Part shown: piece by piece, positions 18,773 to 27,823 of the stretch
Position numbering within the stretch: position 1 is the stretch's first letter
Layout of the letters: the number at the start of each line of letters is the position of its first letter
DNA from: Andalucia godoyi
Taxonomy: Eukaryota > Discoba > Jakobea > Jakobida > Andaluciidae
DNA: 64,000 nt
Assembly: GCA_009859145.1 (NCBI GenBank)
Contig: VRVR01000009.1
Coordinates: forward strand, 62,001-126,000
Reading direction: 5' to 3'
Program-made: the position numbers and the translations under genes
Notes under the pieces: generated by a model
What the model saw: the letters and a program-made list of their open reading frames with translations, nothing else
What the model was told of the DNA's origin: nothing
The model's database searches: none

Positions 18773-19510
18773 ATGAGTAGTAGCAGTGCATTGCAGAGCA
18801 GTGCATTTTCGGAGATGACAGAGCATCTCGAAAAGGAGTGGAGTCGGCGGCAGGAAGTGAGCCAAGCAGTCCGCGCGATTGAAAAGCAGCTGATGGAAGT
18901 CGCCACGCTTCTTGACGCGATGCACCATCATTCGGTTATCGTAGCGCACGATACGAATGGTGATGGTCGTGATGACGATCAGTCGTCGATGTCATTGCGG
19001 CTGAATGCAATCGCCGAGTCCGCCGAACTACGACTCCGCGAATCGTGTCTTCCCTTGTTTCAGCAGCTCTTCACAGTTGTGGTTCCGACGGCGGATGCCT
19101 ATTGGAAGTATGCGGCGGAGCAATGCAAAGGGAAATGTTTGGCGCAGTACGTGCAGCTCGTGCAGCTCGTGGCATTTTTGAAGAAGAAGAATGAACATCA
19201 CCAGCTACTGACATTAGCGGAAGTGCAGCAGACGTCCGGGGTGATGCCTTCGTTCGTTCTGGACGTGGAAGAGTACCTGCATGGACTGTGCGGTGTTTCG
19301 AATGAGCTGGCACGCTTTTGCTTGAATTGCGTCACGAACAGAGACTGTGACAGGGCGCGGGTGTGCCATCGGACGGTCACTCAGCTTTTTGCTGGGTTCC
19401 GCATGCTCAATTTGAAGAATGACGGACTCCGCAGAAAATCTGACTCGGTTAAATACGATGTCAAAAAGTGCGAGGAAATCGTTTACGATATGACCATTCG
19501 TGGATTGTAA
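18773..19510 (+). CDS. TSN: Translin, single-stranded nucleic-acid binding protein
   Basis: 245 aa from ATG 18773. An in-frame ATG at 18686 would add 29 residues encoded partly by a poly-A run (KKKK), so the inner ATG is preferred; it gives a length close to animal translin (228 aa). The protein is all-helical. The C-terminal half matches translin closely: LDVEEYLHGL, FRMLNLKNDGLRRK and VKYDVKKCEEIVYDMTIRG. Translin forms octamers and, with TRAX, the C3PO endoribonuclease that acts in RNA silencing and tRNA processing. No TRAX gene is in this window. An insert with Asp/Gly (about residues 60-72) lengthens the first helices. Confidence 0.93.
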   Translation: MSSSSALQSSAFSEMTEHLEKEWSRRQEVSQAVRAIEKQLMEVATLLDAMHHHSVIVAHDTNGDGRDDDQSSMSLRLNAIAESAELRLRESCLPLFQQLFTVVVPTADAYWKYAAEQCKGKCLAQYVQLVQLVAFLKKKNEHHQLLTLAEVQQTSGVMPSFVLDVEEYLHGLCGVSNELARFCLNCVTNRDCDRARVCHRTVTQLFAGFRMLNLKNDGLRRKSDSVKYDVKKCEEIVYDMTIRGL

Positions 19511-20343
19511 TTTGCAGCCACCCGATGGGGGCATTTCCATTGAGGAGAACTGACGTGGTTGATGTGTGACGGAGACACTCGCGCATTGACAAGTCGATGA
19601 CAGCATGTTCCGACTTCCGACCTCCGTTTCCGACTTCCGACAGAGTACAGCCCAAAGGCTTGACTAGATTCGTGCGTTGTTCTCATACCTACTGTTGGCA
19701 GAATTCTGGACGGAGCGGATTGTTGATGGCTAGTCTTTGTTGAGTTGGCTTTCGCGGAGTTTGAAGTCCGGTGAATCGTCTCTTATTCAAGCGATAAGTC
19801 TCAAATGAAAAGCAGTTCGTCGTGGGAAAAGGTTTTTTCTTTCTCGCAGCGAAGACGAGCGCAGAAGGAAATGAGAAAAACGGCCGTAAAACTGCACGGC
19901 GTTTTAACGGTGTATCCCGCGCATAAGAATTGAGTGCTGCAGTCTGGGGCTCATGTGAAATTCAGCGCAGCCTCCGAGTGTTCCGCACTCGCCAAACATG
20001 GCAATTATTTTTTTTCATATATTGTTTTTTATTTTAATAAGTACATTCCCTATGTCACAAGAGAGTGTTTTCAATTCCTGATACTTTTTCGACTGATGAC
20101 CTTTTAACATTTTTTCCTCTTTCCTTTTTTTTTTACGCTTCCGCAATCGACTAACCAACCCTCCGTTTTTCCTTCGTGCGTCCACAACCCACACACACAC
20201 TCACACTCACACACGTATACCCTGACCGACTGTGTCTGTGTCTGTTTTTTGTTGTTGGGCTGACGTTCCCCAAAAAAAGCTTCGCTGTTTTTCAGAGTGG
20301 TTCAAAAGATTTATATATACACATACGAACGTTCTGAAAGAAG
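19511..20343. other. 833-bp spacer, translin 3' / cyclin 5'
   Basis: Contains a short direct repeat TTCCGACTTCCGAC (two copies, about 19609-19641), AT-rich sequence near 20005-20045, a T-run near 20120, (ACAC) sequence near 20190-20215, and a TATATATAC at 20312-20320, about 25 bp before the cyclin ATG. No coding frame is convincing. Confidence 0.4.
20312..20320 (+). promoter_or_regulatory. TATA-like element upstream of cyclin
   Basis: TATATATAC 24 bp before the cyclin ATG. The same nonamer occurs on the plus strand near 33413, close to the DUF229 gene start. A TATA-box role is inference and would imply a very short leader. Confidence 0.25.
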
Positions 20344-21264
20344 ATGAGCAGCGTTGTACAGGACGTGGACCTTGTGACGTCCATGCGAGCCAAAGAGCTG
20401 CGCACTCCAAAGCTTGAGATGCGCAACCAGCGATATCAAAGATGTCGTTCTCGACTTGTGAATTGGATGTGCGATATGTGCACACATTTTGATGTGTCGA
20501 AATCCACGTATTATTCCTCCGTGTTCATCACAGACTCGATTTTATCAAGAGAGCACATTGATCCGCAGCGATATCAGCTTGTTTCGATTGCTTCTATTCT
20601 TATTTGTATGCATTCTTTTTGAATCTGCAATCACTGCCCTTTTACGTTTTTTAAATCATTCTTGCCCAGTTTTGTGATGCTTCATGGGTTTCTAAAATTA
20701 TGGTTTCTCTCTTTTCTTGCTCTCTTTCCCTGTCGTGGTTTAGCTTCCAAATATGAGGATCTTGCCAGAAATGTCCTTCGAGTCAGCGATCTCGAGGTTT
20801 GGTGCAAAGGGTTGTACAGAGAACAGCAAATCGTGCGCATGGAGTCGTACATCTTGTCGAAGCTTGACTGGAATGTCGGAGTTCTGACCGTCGCTCATTT
20901 TCTCAACGTGTTCCTTCCGTTTGTGTTCAAGAACGGTGCAGATGACTACATGAATGGGCGCCAGCTTACCGCTGAGGAAAAGCAAGGCGTGACGAGAAAA
21001 ATCCAGAGACTATCTGTCATGATCCCGTCCAACGATGCGATTATTGTGTCGCATCGCGCATCGGTGATCGCTGCATCTGTAATCTACTTTGCTCGCAGAA
21101 CCTCAAAGATGCTTGGCTGGCCCTCCAGCCTTGCGCTGTTTGCGGAATACACAGAAGAGGAGCTGATCGACTGCTCGATGTGCCTGCAAACTTTGTACAA
21201 AACTCGTTACAACTTGGAAGAGCTTATTTCTCCCGATACTGTGATCGAGGCCGCGGCCCTGTGA
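20344..21264 (+). CDS. Cyclin (cyclin-box protein), two exons
   Basis: Exon 1 is 20344-20605 and exon 2 is 20744-21264, giving 260 aa. The 138-bp intron starts GTATGC, ends TTTAG and is phase 1. Splicing joins QLVSIASILI to SSKYEDLARN, restoring the cyclin-box core around the SKYE motif, which is strong support. The first fold covers about residues 15-130 (MRAKELRTPK, RLVNWMCDMC, FITDSIL, WNVGVLTVAHFL) and the second fold about 150-250 (HRASVIAASVIYFARR, EELIDCSMCLQTLY). A/B/D-type cyclins of this size activate CDKs. No destruction box is evident near the N-terminus, and the subtype is not clear. Confidence 0.88.
20606..20743 (+). other. Spliceosomal intron in the cyclin gene
   Basis: 138 bp, GTATGC...TTTAG, T-rich, with a CTAAAA candidate branch site. 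Interrupts the cyclin-box codon before SKYED in phase 1. Confidence 0.85.
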
Positions 21265-21499
21265 GAACAGAGCAGCATACCGTTTCCCCCCGCTGCCCCC
21301 CGCTTGTGTGACATCTTGTTTCAAAATGATGTAACTTCGTGATGATGTTTGTGACTGTATCTAAGCAACCGATAATCAAACGTAGCATGTGATTCTGTGA
21401 GGACGAGCGTCGATGTAAACATCCACCACTACTCGATTCTTTTTTCTTTCTCTCTTTTTTACATGTATACTTGTCTTGATGCTGTGTTCACGGAATGGC

Positions 21500-22129
21500 T
21501 CATCTCTTCTTTTTCTTGGATGTTGCTGACGACGATGAAGACGACGATGCAGCCAGGGATGATGAGGAAGAAGAGGACGAGTTGGCATGCGGAAGTGACA
21601 TTGTGGTTTCGAGTTCTTCAGGCTGGACGTCGCGTGGATAAGGTCTTTCAGAGAGCTTCTTTGGATCTCGCGGCATTGCCTTTCTCATATCGAATGCGTC
21701 TTCGACATGCGGGCCCGAGTAGTACTTGACGACCCTTCGGTACACCGAGTATCCCATTCCCTTGTACATGCTTATTGCAATCTTGTTGGACGAGCGGACG
21801 AACAAATCGACAAAGTAAGCGCGGTACACCTTGTCGGATATGTCTTCCAGCAGATGCATCAGATTCGCGGCAACTCCCAGTCTTCGGAATGCTGGCGCCA
21901 CAGTCACAGCCGTCACATGGCCGTGCCACTCGGTCTTTGGAGACTCGGCCTTGCCCATGATATACCCCATGCATTGCCCATCAGGAGACTCCTGCATCAG
22001 AAAATAATCCGGCCATCGACACAAATAGTCAAAATAAAACCCAAGATTGTACGTCTCGGTGTAGAAATCGAGGTTCACAGGATTGAAATAAAACAAGTCA
22101 TGCGCCACAAACCTCCGTCGAACTGACAT
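21500..22129 (-). CDS. NAA20: N-alpha-acetyltransferase 20, catalytic subunit of NatB
   Basis: 209 aa from ATG 22129. The GNAT fold follows NAA20 almost residue by residue: DLFYFNPVNLDFYTETY, MGYIMGKAES, WHGHVTAVTVAPAFRRLGVA (acetyl-CoA loop R-x-x-G-x-A), LEDISDKVYRAYFVDLFVR and MYKGMGYSVYRRVVKYYSG. NatB acetylates N-termini starting Met-Asp/Glu/Asn/Gln on the ribosome, with the NAA25 auxiliary subunit (not in this window). A poly-Ser and Lys-rich tail of about 35 residues goes beyond the usual C-terminus. It is head-to-head with the ABCC gene. Confidence 0.95.
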   Translation of the reverse strand: MSVRRRFVAHDLFYFNPVNLDFYTETYNLGFYFDYLCRWPDYFLMQESPDGQCMGYIMGKAESPKTEWHGHVTAVTVAPAFRRLGVAANLMHLLEDISDKVYRAYFVDLFVRSSNKIAISMYKGMGYSVYRRVVKYYSGPHVEDAFDMRKAMPRDPKKLSERPYPRDVQPEELETTMSLPHANSSSSSSSSLAASSSSSSSATSKKKKR

Positions 22130-22636
22130 TATTGTGTAATTTCGCCTCTTCTTTGTGTCTGCTTGCTTGTCTTTTTCTGTTTGTTTGTTTGGTTGGTTGT
22201 TTTTTATTTATTTATCTATTAATGAAAACAAGAATTTCATGAAAACACTGACAAAATGACGATGAATGAAGCAAAGCAGCGAGAACACCGACTATAGACT
22301 ACAGTGGATCTCTGGTTGAGGACTTAAAGGATGGGAAGGAAAAAAGAACTCATGCGTGAGTCTTCGCTTTCCAGTTTTGGCACTTCATTTGAAAATCAAA
22401 ACACTTTTCGTGTCTCCGACTTTTTTCCTTTCTGAATTGCTTATGACCTTCTTTTACAATTTTTTTAATTAAAGTTTGCTCAAATACGCTCTAAACACAG
22501 AGACACGTCTTTTGTTGTAATCATTCGTGTTTTTTTTTTTTGTTTTGTTGAGTGGATAACAAAAGAGGGAACAGATTTGATAGTTCGGTACGAGATAGAA
22601 ACGCTTATCCGTGATTTTTGAAGAAAAGAAAAAGCA
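22130..22636. promoter_or_regulatory. divergent promoter region, NAA20 / ABCC transporter
   Basis: T-rich near NAA20 with GTTTGTTTGG and TTTATTTATTTATC repeats (22178-22220). TTTTTTAATTAAAG lies at 22461-22474, about 165 bp before the transporter ATG. A second T-run is near 22530. No gene is visible. Confidence 0.4.
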
Positions 22637-25600
22637 ATGGACGAAAGCGAGGAAGAGCGAGGACTGTTGCATCCTGCTGCGAATGGACCGGTTCATTCTG
22701 ATAACGATGACGATGACAACGCCGATGATAGGGGAAGGGGTTTAGATGGAGATGGAGAGGGGGAAGAAGAAGAAGAAGATCGTCGTTTTGTGCGCGAAAA
22801 GAGTCCCGAGGAAAGCGCGTCTTTGTTCTCAATCTTGGTGTTTGGGTGGATGAACAAGCTTATTTCCCTTGGATACGAGCGAACTTTGCAGCCGGACGAC
22901 TTGTACCCTTTGAAAACCGGAGATTATGCTGCACAATCGTTTGGAAAGCTACTCAAAGTTGCGTACAGACGGCTTCAGAATCGCGAGATTGATGCGGCTG
23001 AAGAAGCTCGAGCAGGCGAAATGCAGGAGATTCCAGATGGCTTCTTTGAGGATCTTCGCGATCATCCGTTGCAGTATTTCCACGGTGCGTTTGGAAAATT
23101 CTACTATCTGAATGGACTTATCAAATTCACAAATGATATCATGGTGTTTCTAACCCCACTGCTGGTGTTTGTTATTATCAGCTATCTGCAGGAGGCCCAC
23201 AACGATGACAACAATGCTTCATCCACCTCACTGTGGGTTGGGCTGTCGTATGTGCTTGCATTGTTTGTTGTGATGAACACACAGACAATCGCAATTCACC
23301 ACCATTTTGCGAGATCATATCGAGTTTCGTTTTGGGTAGAATCTTCGTTAATTACGGCGATTTATCAAAAGGCACTCAGACTGCGACTTCGCTCCGAGTC
23401 CAGCTCAAAGGTAAGTGACAAGAGCAAAAGCGGTGCTGGCGGTGACGGTGATGGTGATGATGGTGGCAGTGCTGCTGCTGCTGCTGCTGCGAGTGTTGTT
23501 GATAGTTTGGAATCGGCGGATGGGGACAAGGCCAAAGACACAGACAGGATCGCCACGGTTGGCGAAATTGTCAATCGAATGTCCGTTGACGCGAATCGTG
23601 TAGGCTCCATTTTGATTTACGCACACGCGCTGTGGTCTGCTCCATTTCAGACGATCTTCTCCTGCTGGTTGTTATTCCAGATTTTGGGCGCTGCAGCAGC
23701 ATCGGCAGGGATTGCGGCACTTATTCTGATGATGCCGCTTAATTTATGGATTGCTAAAATTTACAGCAATACGTCGGATGTGTTTCTCGAGGTGAAAGAC
23801 GAACGAACGAAATTCATCTCGGAGGTAATCAAAGGTATTCAAGCCGTCAAGTACTATGCATGGGAAACGAGATGGCGCGATTTCATCATGCAAATTCGCA
23901 AGAGAGAGTTCAAGGCTCTCTGCAAAGCGTCGTACGTGGATGCATTGTCTTACTATATTTCCGAGCTGACACCTGTTCTGGTTGCTGTTTCTTGTTTTGG
24001 GACCTATGTCGCAGTCGGAAACGACCTCAATGCACCGACTGTTTTCGCTGCCATTTCCGTTCTGGAAGTTCTCAAGTTTCCAATCAGCATGATTCCATGG
24101 GTCATCTCATCGCTCGTGGACAGCATGGTGTCGCTTCGTCGTATTACGAAATACTTGGAGTGCAGCGAGCTGGATGCTCTGTCTGCAGTTGCGGGTGTGT
24201 CGTCGGGTGGATCAGACGCCATCCGGTTGGCTGAAATGTCGCATCTGCAGAATTCTGCCGTATCTGCTCTGACCGCGAGCACGAGAACCTCGGATTCATT
24301 GTTGGTCAATGAACACGACAAGTATGCTCTTGTGATGAAGGATTGCAAGTTCACTTGGAACTCTTCCGCCATGCAGGAGGACGCCCTCGCGTCACCAGTT
24401 GGCGATCTTTCGAGCAAGAAAAAACCCATGTGGGCTAGGAAGTCAAAGAAGGGCTCCGATTCTCGTGGTCGTTACACTCTTGGTGCGAGCACTGAGTTGG
24501 AAAGCGAGGATGAAGAAATGGAAGAGAAAAGAGAAAATGGCGAAGATACAGCACCGCAAACCAGAGGACTTCTTAATTCTCACACAAATGGCGGCGCGTC
24601 GTCTCACGCCAGGCACTCCAAAGATTTCGGCCGAAACTTTTCCCTCGATGTTGGAAGTCTGTCGATACCTCATGGTTCATTGGTGTACATTGTTGGTTCA
24701 GTTGGCTCCGGGAAGTCTTCATTGCTGCATGCGTTGTTTGGTGAGATGCATTGCATGTCTGGAAGCGTCACGTTTCTGGCGCCCCCAATGTTCTCCGGCG
24801 GCGAATCATCTGCCGAGTCTCTTGTTGGCAAAAAGATTTCCTCGGCAATGTTAGCGTATGACCCGTACTCCCCAGCAATGTTGAAGAGGTATGCATCTCG
24901 ACGAAACTGGGCACACAAGGTGCCAATTCGTGTGTCGTATTCAACACAGAATCCTTGGCTTGAAAATGCGACAGTCAAGGATAACATTCTGTTTGGGCAC
25001 GCGTTTGACCAGGAGCGCTTCAACAGGGTCATTGAAGTGTGCTCCCTTGCTTCCGATATTGCAATCCTTCCGGCCGGTATTCAGACAGAGATCGGGGAGC
25101 ACGGTGTAAACCTTTCGGGAGGCCAAAAGGCTCGTATATCTCTGGCTCGGGCGATCTATGCAGATGCGGATGTCTATCTCCTGGACTGTCCTCTCGCGGC
25201 CGTTGATTCGCATGTCGCCAGCCATATCCATGAAATGTGCTTCAAGGAATTTCTTCACGGAAAAACGTGCATCATGGCAACCCACGCCTTGCAGTATTCT
25301 GCAGATGCCGATATGGTCATTCGTTTGGATCGCGGTCATGTTGTGGAGGTAACATCTGGTGAGGACTTTGCGATCGAGTATCGAGAACACAAGTCGAGTG
25401 GGTCCTTTGCAGATTTAGTGGTCGAAGAGGAGGGTTCACTACTTGATGACAACGTGGAAGAACATTCTCTGTCTCCGACACGTTCCTCAGACCGTGGAGA
25501 TGGTGATGGAACGCCGGGATCTGCGGCTGTCGAGGCAGGACATGCAGGTGAACCAGCAAAGAACGATGGAGGAGGAAAACTGGTCAAAGAAGAGGAGCGG

Positions 25601-27388
25601 CAAGTTGGCGGTGTCCGTTTTGCAATTATTTATAGATTTTTCAGATATGTCGGATGGTGGCTTACTCTTATCGTCTTTGCATCGTCCGTATTGGCGCAAG
25701 GTTTGAAAATGTGGGGTGACTTTTTCCTTGCAGCATGGACCAACGACTCCGAACACGACGATTCCCATGATACGCTCAACTCTTTGATGATGTACGGTAT
25801 GCTCGGCCTCGCGTTTGCTTTGTGCATATTGATTCGGGCGTTTCTCTTCTATACGGGCGCACTCCATGCAGCCACTGGACTGCATGACGACATGCTTAAT
25901 CGTGTTCTTCGAGCTCCGTTGTCGTTTTTCCAGTCGACTCCGTCTGGTCGTTTGCTGAATCGATTTGCAAAAGATCAAATGGCTGTGGATTGGGAGCTTC
26001 CAGCAAGCGCGCTGTCGCTGCTGTCCTGTCTTTTGCGCGTTGCGGCTACAGCCATCGTGATCTGCGTTGTTTTCCCGTTTCTCATCATTCTATTTGTGCC
26101 CGTGTTTTTCGTGTACATGTTTGTGCAGCGGCGGTATCGCAAAACGGTGCTGTCTGTGAAGCGCATTGAGTCGACAGCGCGCTCTCCGATCTATTCTCAC
26201 TTTTCCACGACACTTGCAGGCATGTCTGTCATTCGCTGTTTTGGACACCAGCGACGGTTTGAGATGCAGAATCAAAAGTACGTCGACCACTTGATGCGGG
26301 CCTCGTATCTGTCCATTTTTTTGAATCGATGGCTTGGTGAACGATTGGAATTTATCGGAAACGGCGTGGTCGTCATGACTGCTCTTTTTGCAATCCTGCG
26401 GCGCAGCGAAATTGACGCGGCTTCCGCTGGCTTAGCGCTTACGTATGCACTCAGTGTGACTGGAACGCTGAACTGGTTGATTCGCATGTTGGTCACTACC
26501 GAGTCAGCATTCACATCCGTCGAGCGCATCATTGAGTACACAGAAATTGCAAAGGAACGCGATGCGATCGTCGAGACGCGAAGACCGCCAGGCGGCTGGC
26601 CAAGCGCTGGACGTATCGAGCTTCGTGGAGTGTGCATTCGATATCGTCCCGGGCTTCCGCTTGCACTGAACCATGTGAGTCTAGTGGTGAACCCTGGCGA
26701 AAAGATTGGAGTTGTCGGTCGAACTGGGTCCGGGAAGAGCACGCTCGTTTCGTCGCTGTTTCGCCTAGTGGAACCAGAGGCGGGTAACGTATTTATCGAC
26801 GGGGTTGACATCTGCAAGATGGGTTTGGATGACCTGCGTTCCCGTATCACGATTATCCCTCAAGACCCCGTGATTTTCTCTGGAACGATCCGCATGAATC
26901 TCGATCCATTCCAAGAATACCCGGATGATGCGCTGTGGGCGATGTTGGAAGCTGTACAACTCAAGCAGCTGGTTGCCCAAATGCCCAACAAGCTTGAGCA
27001 GGAGCTTTCCGAATCTGGAAGCAACCTGTCTGTAGGCGAATCGCAGTTGCTGTGTCTTGCTCGTGCCTTGCTTCGGAAATCTCGCGTGTTTGTGCAGGAC
27101 GAAGCGAGTGCAAACATTGATTACGAATCAGATCGCAGGATCCAAGTAAGCATTCGCCGTGAGTGCTCCACATCCACGGTGCTGACTATTGCCCATCGAC
27201 TGGAGACCATCATGGACTCTGACCGCATTCTGGTTCTTGAAGACGGTCGTGTTGCCGAGTTTGACAAGCCCTCTGTTCTTGCGTCAGATCCAAATTCGAA
27301 ACTCTACGGATTGATCCAAGCGACGGGTCCCGAGAACGCCGCCATTCTCACGTCCGTTGCGAAGGGTGAACGTCGTCTATATGGTTAG
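22637..27388 (+). CDS. ABCC/MRP-type full ABC transporter without TMD0
   Basis: 1583 aa. After an acidic N-terminus the protein opens directly with the MRP motif SLFSILVFGWMNKLISLGY (about residues 54-75), so the extra TMD0 of long MRPs is absent. TMD1 is about 110-520. NBD1 (about 570-920) has Walker A GSVGSGKSS near residue 686 and signature LSGGQ near 825. TMD2 is about 990-1290. NBD2 has Walker A GRTGSGKST near 1362 and signature LSVGE near 1455. Such proteins export glutathione conjugates or organic anions. The NBD1 Walker B end reads LLDCP, with Cys where Glu or Asp is usual, so that site is probably catalytically weak, as in other MRPs where NBD1 carries Asp. A Gly/Asp/Ala-rich insert (about residues 259-300) starts with GTAAGT in the DNA. 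Confidence 0.93.
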   Translation: MDESEEERGLLHPAANGPVHSDNDDDDNADDRGRGLDGDGEGEEEEEDRRFVREKSPEESASLFSILVFGWMNKLISLGYERTLQPDDLYPLKTGDYAAQSFGKLLKVAYRRLQNREIDAAEEARAGEMQEIPDGFFEDLRDHPLQYFHGAFGKFYYLNGLIKFTNDIMVFLTPLLVFVIISYLQEAHNDDNNASSTSLWVGLSYVLALFVVMNTQTIAIHHHFARSYRVSFWVESSLITAIYQKALRLRLRSESSSKVSDKSKSGAGGDGDGDDGGSAAAAAAASVVDSLESADGDKAKDTDRIATVGEIVNRMSVDANRVGSILIYAHALWSAPFQTIFSCWLLFQILGAAAASAGIAALILMMPLNLWIAKIYSNTSDVFLEVKDERTKFISEVIKGIQAVKYYAWETRWRDFIMQIRKREFKALCKASYVDALSYYISELTPVLVAVSCFGTYVAVGNDLNAPTVFAAISVLEVLKFPISMIPWVISSLVDSMVSLRRITKYLECSELDALSAVAGVSSGGSDAIRLAEMSHLQNSAVSALTASTRTSDSLLVNEHDKYALVMKDCKFTWNSSAMQEDALASPVGDLSSKKKPMWARKSKKGSDSRGRYTLGASTELESEDEEMEEKRENGEDTAPQTRGLLNSHTNGGASSHARHSKDFGRNFSLDVGSLSIPHGSLVYIVGSVGSGKSSLLHALFGEMHCMSGSVTFLAPPMFSGGESSAESLVGKKISSAMLAYDPYSPAMLKRYASRRNWAHKVPIRVSYSTQNPWLENATVKDNILFGHAFDQERFNRVIEVCSLASDIAILPAGIQTEIGEHGVNLSGGQKARISLARAIYADADVYLLDCPLAAVDSHVASHIHEMCFKEFLHGKTCIMATHALQYSADADMVIRLDRGHVVEVTSGEDFAIEYREHKSSGSFADLVVEEEGSLLDDNVEEHSLSPTRSSDRGDGDGTPGSAAVEAGHAGEPAKNDGGGKLVKEEERQVGGVRFAIIYRFFRYVGWWLTLIVFASSVLAQGLKMWGDFFLAAWTNDSEHDDSHDTLNSLMMYGMLGLAFALCILIRAFLFYTGALHAATGLHDDMLNRVLRAPLSFFQSTPSGRLLNRFAKDQMAVDWELPASALSLLSCLLRVAATAIVICVVFPFLIILFVPVFFVYMFVQRRYRKTVLSVKRIESTARSPIYSHFSTTLAGMSVIRCFGHQRRFEMQNQKYVDHLMRASYLSIFLNRWLGERLEFIGNGVVVMTALFAILRRSEIDAASAGLALTYALSVTGTLNWLIRMLVTTESAFTSVERIIEYTEIAKERDAIVETRRPPGGWPSAGRIELRGVCIRYRPGLPLALNHVSLVVNPGEKIGVVGRTGSGKSTLVSSLFRLVEPEAGNVFIDGVDICKMGLDDLRSRITIIPQDPVIFSGTIRMNLDPFQEYPDDALWAMLEAVQLKQLVAQMPNKLEQELSESGSNLSVGESQLLCLARALLRKSRVFVQDEASANIDYESDRRIQVSIRRECSTSTVLTIAHRLETIMDSDRILVLEDGRVAEFDKPSVLASDPNSKLYGLIQATGPENAAILTSVAKGERRLYG

Positions 27389-27823
27389 CAACAAGACTGT
27401 CGCCCCACTCACCACCCTTCTTCTTTCGGTCGTTGTTTTTTGTTTTTGTTTTTGCGTTCAGCTTCGTACTGGCGCGTCTCGCAAAACAACCCGACAAGAA
27501 TGGGTAGGTGAGACGGTAGTAATATCAACAGTGAAAACATCATTCCAAAATGCACGTTGTTCTTTGTATAATACATTGGTTTTTTTTCCTCCAATTTTTT
27601 AGTTTATGTGATTCATCGTATTTTTCTTTTTTCCTTTTCCTTTTTTTCTTCTTTTGCTTTTGGTTATCGTTCCGAATGCGGCCTTGACGGGTATGGAGAC
27701 ATTGCTCAATTCTTATACGAAGAAAAGCTTCGTCTCTTGTTCGCAATAACCCATGCTTATTACTACATTTCAATTTCAGCTCCATTTCCGGTTGCGACAC
27801 GATTTCTTACAGCATGATACGCT
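27389..27823. other. convergent 3' spacer, ABCC / Ser-rich nuclear protein
   Basis: T-rich sequence between two gene ends, with TTTTTTCCTCC, (TTTTC)n and no convincing frame. Presumably holds both 3' untranslated regions and poly(A) sites. Confidence 0.45.

Noticed and set aside
23411-23530. GTAAGT-started segment inside the ABCC gene as an intron
   Set aside because: The segment is GC-rich coding simple sequence (Gly/Asp/Ala), not T-rich like the other introns, and there is no good acceptor. An in-frame loop insert is the simpler reading, though it was noted.
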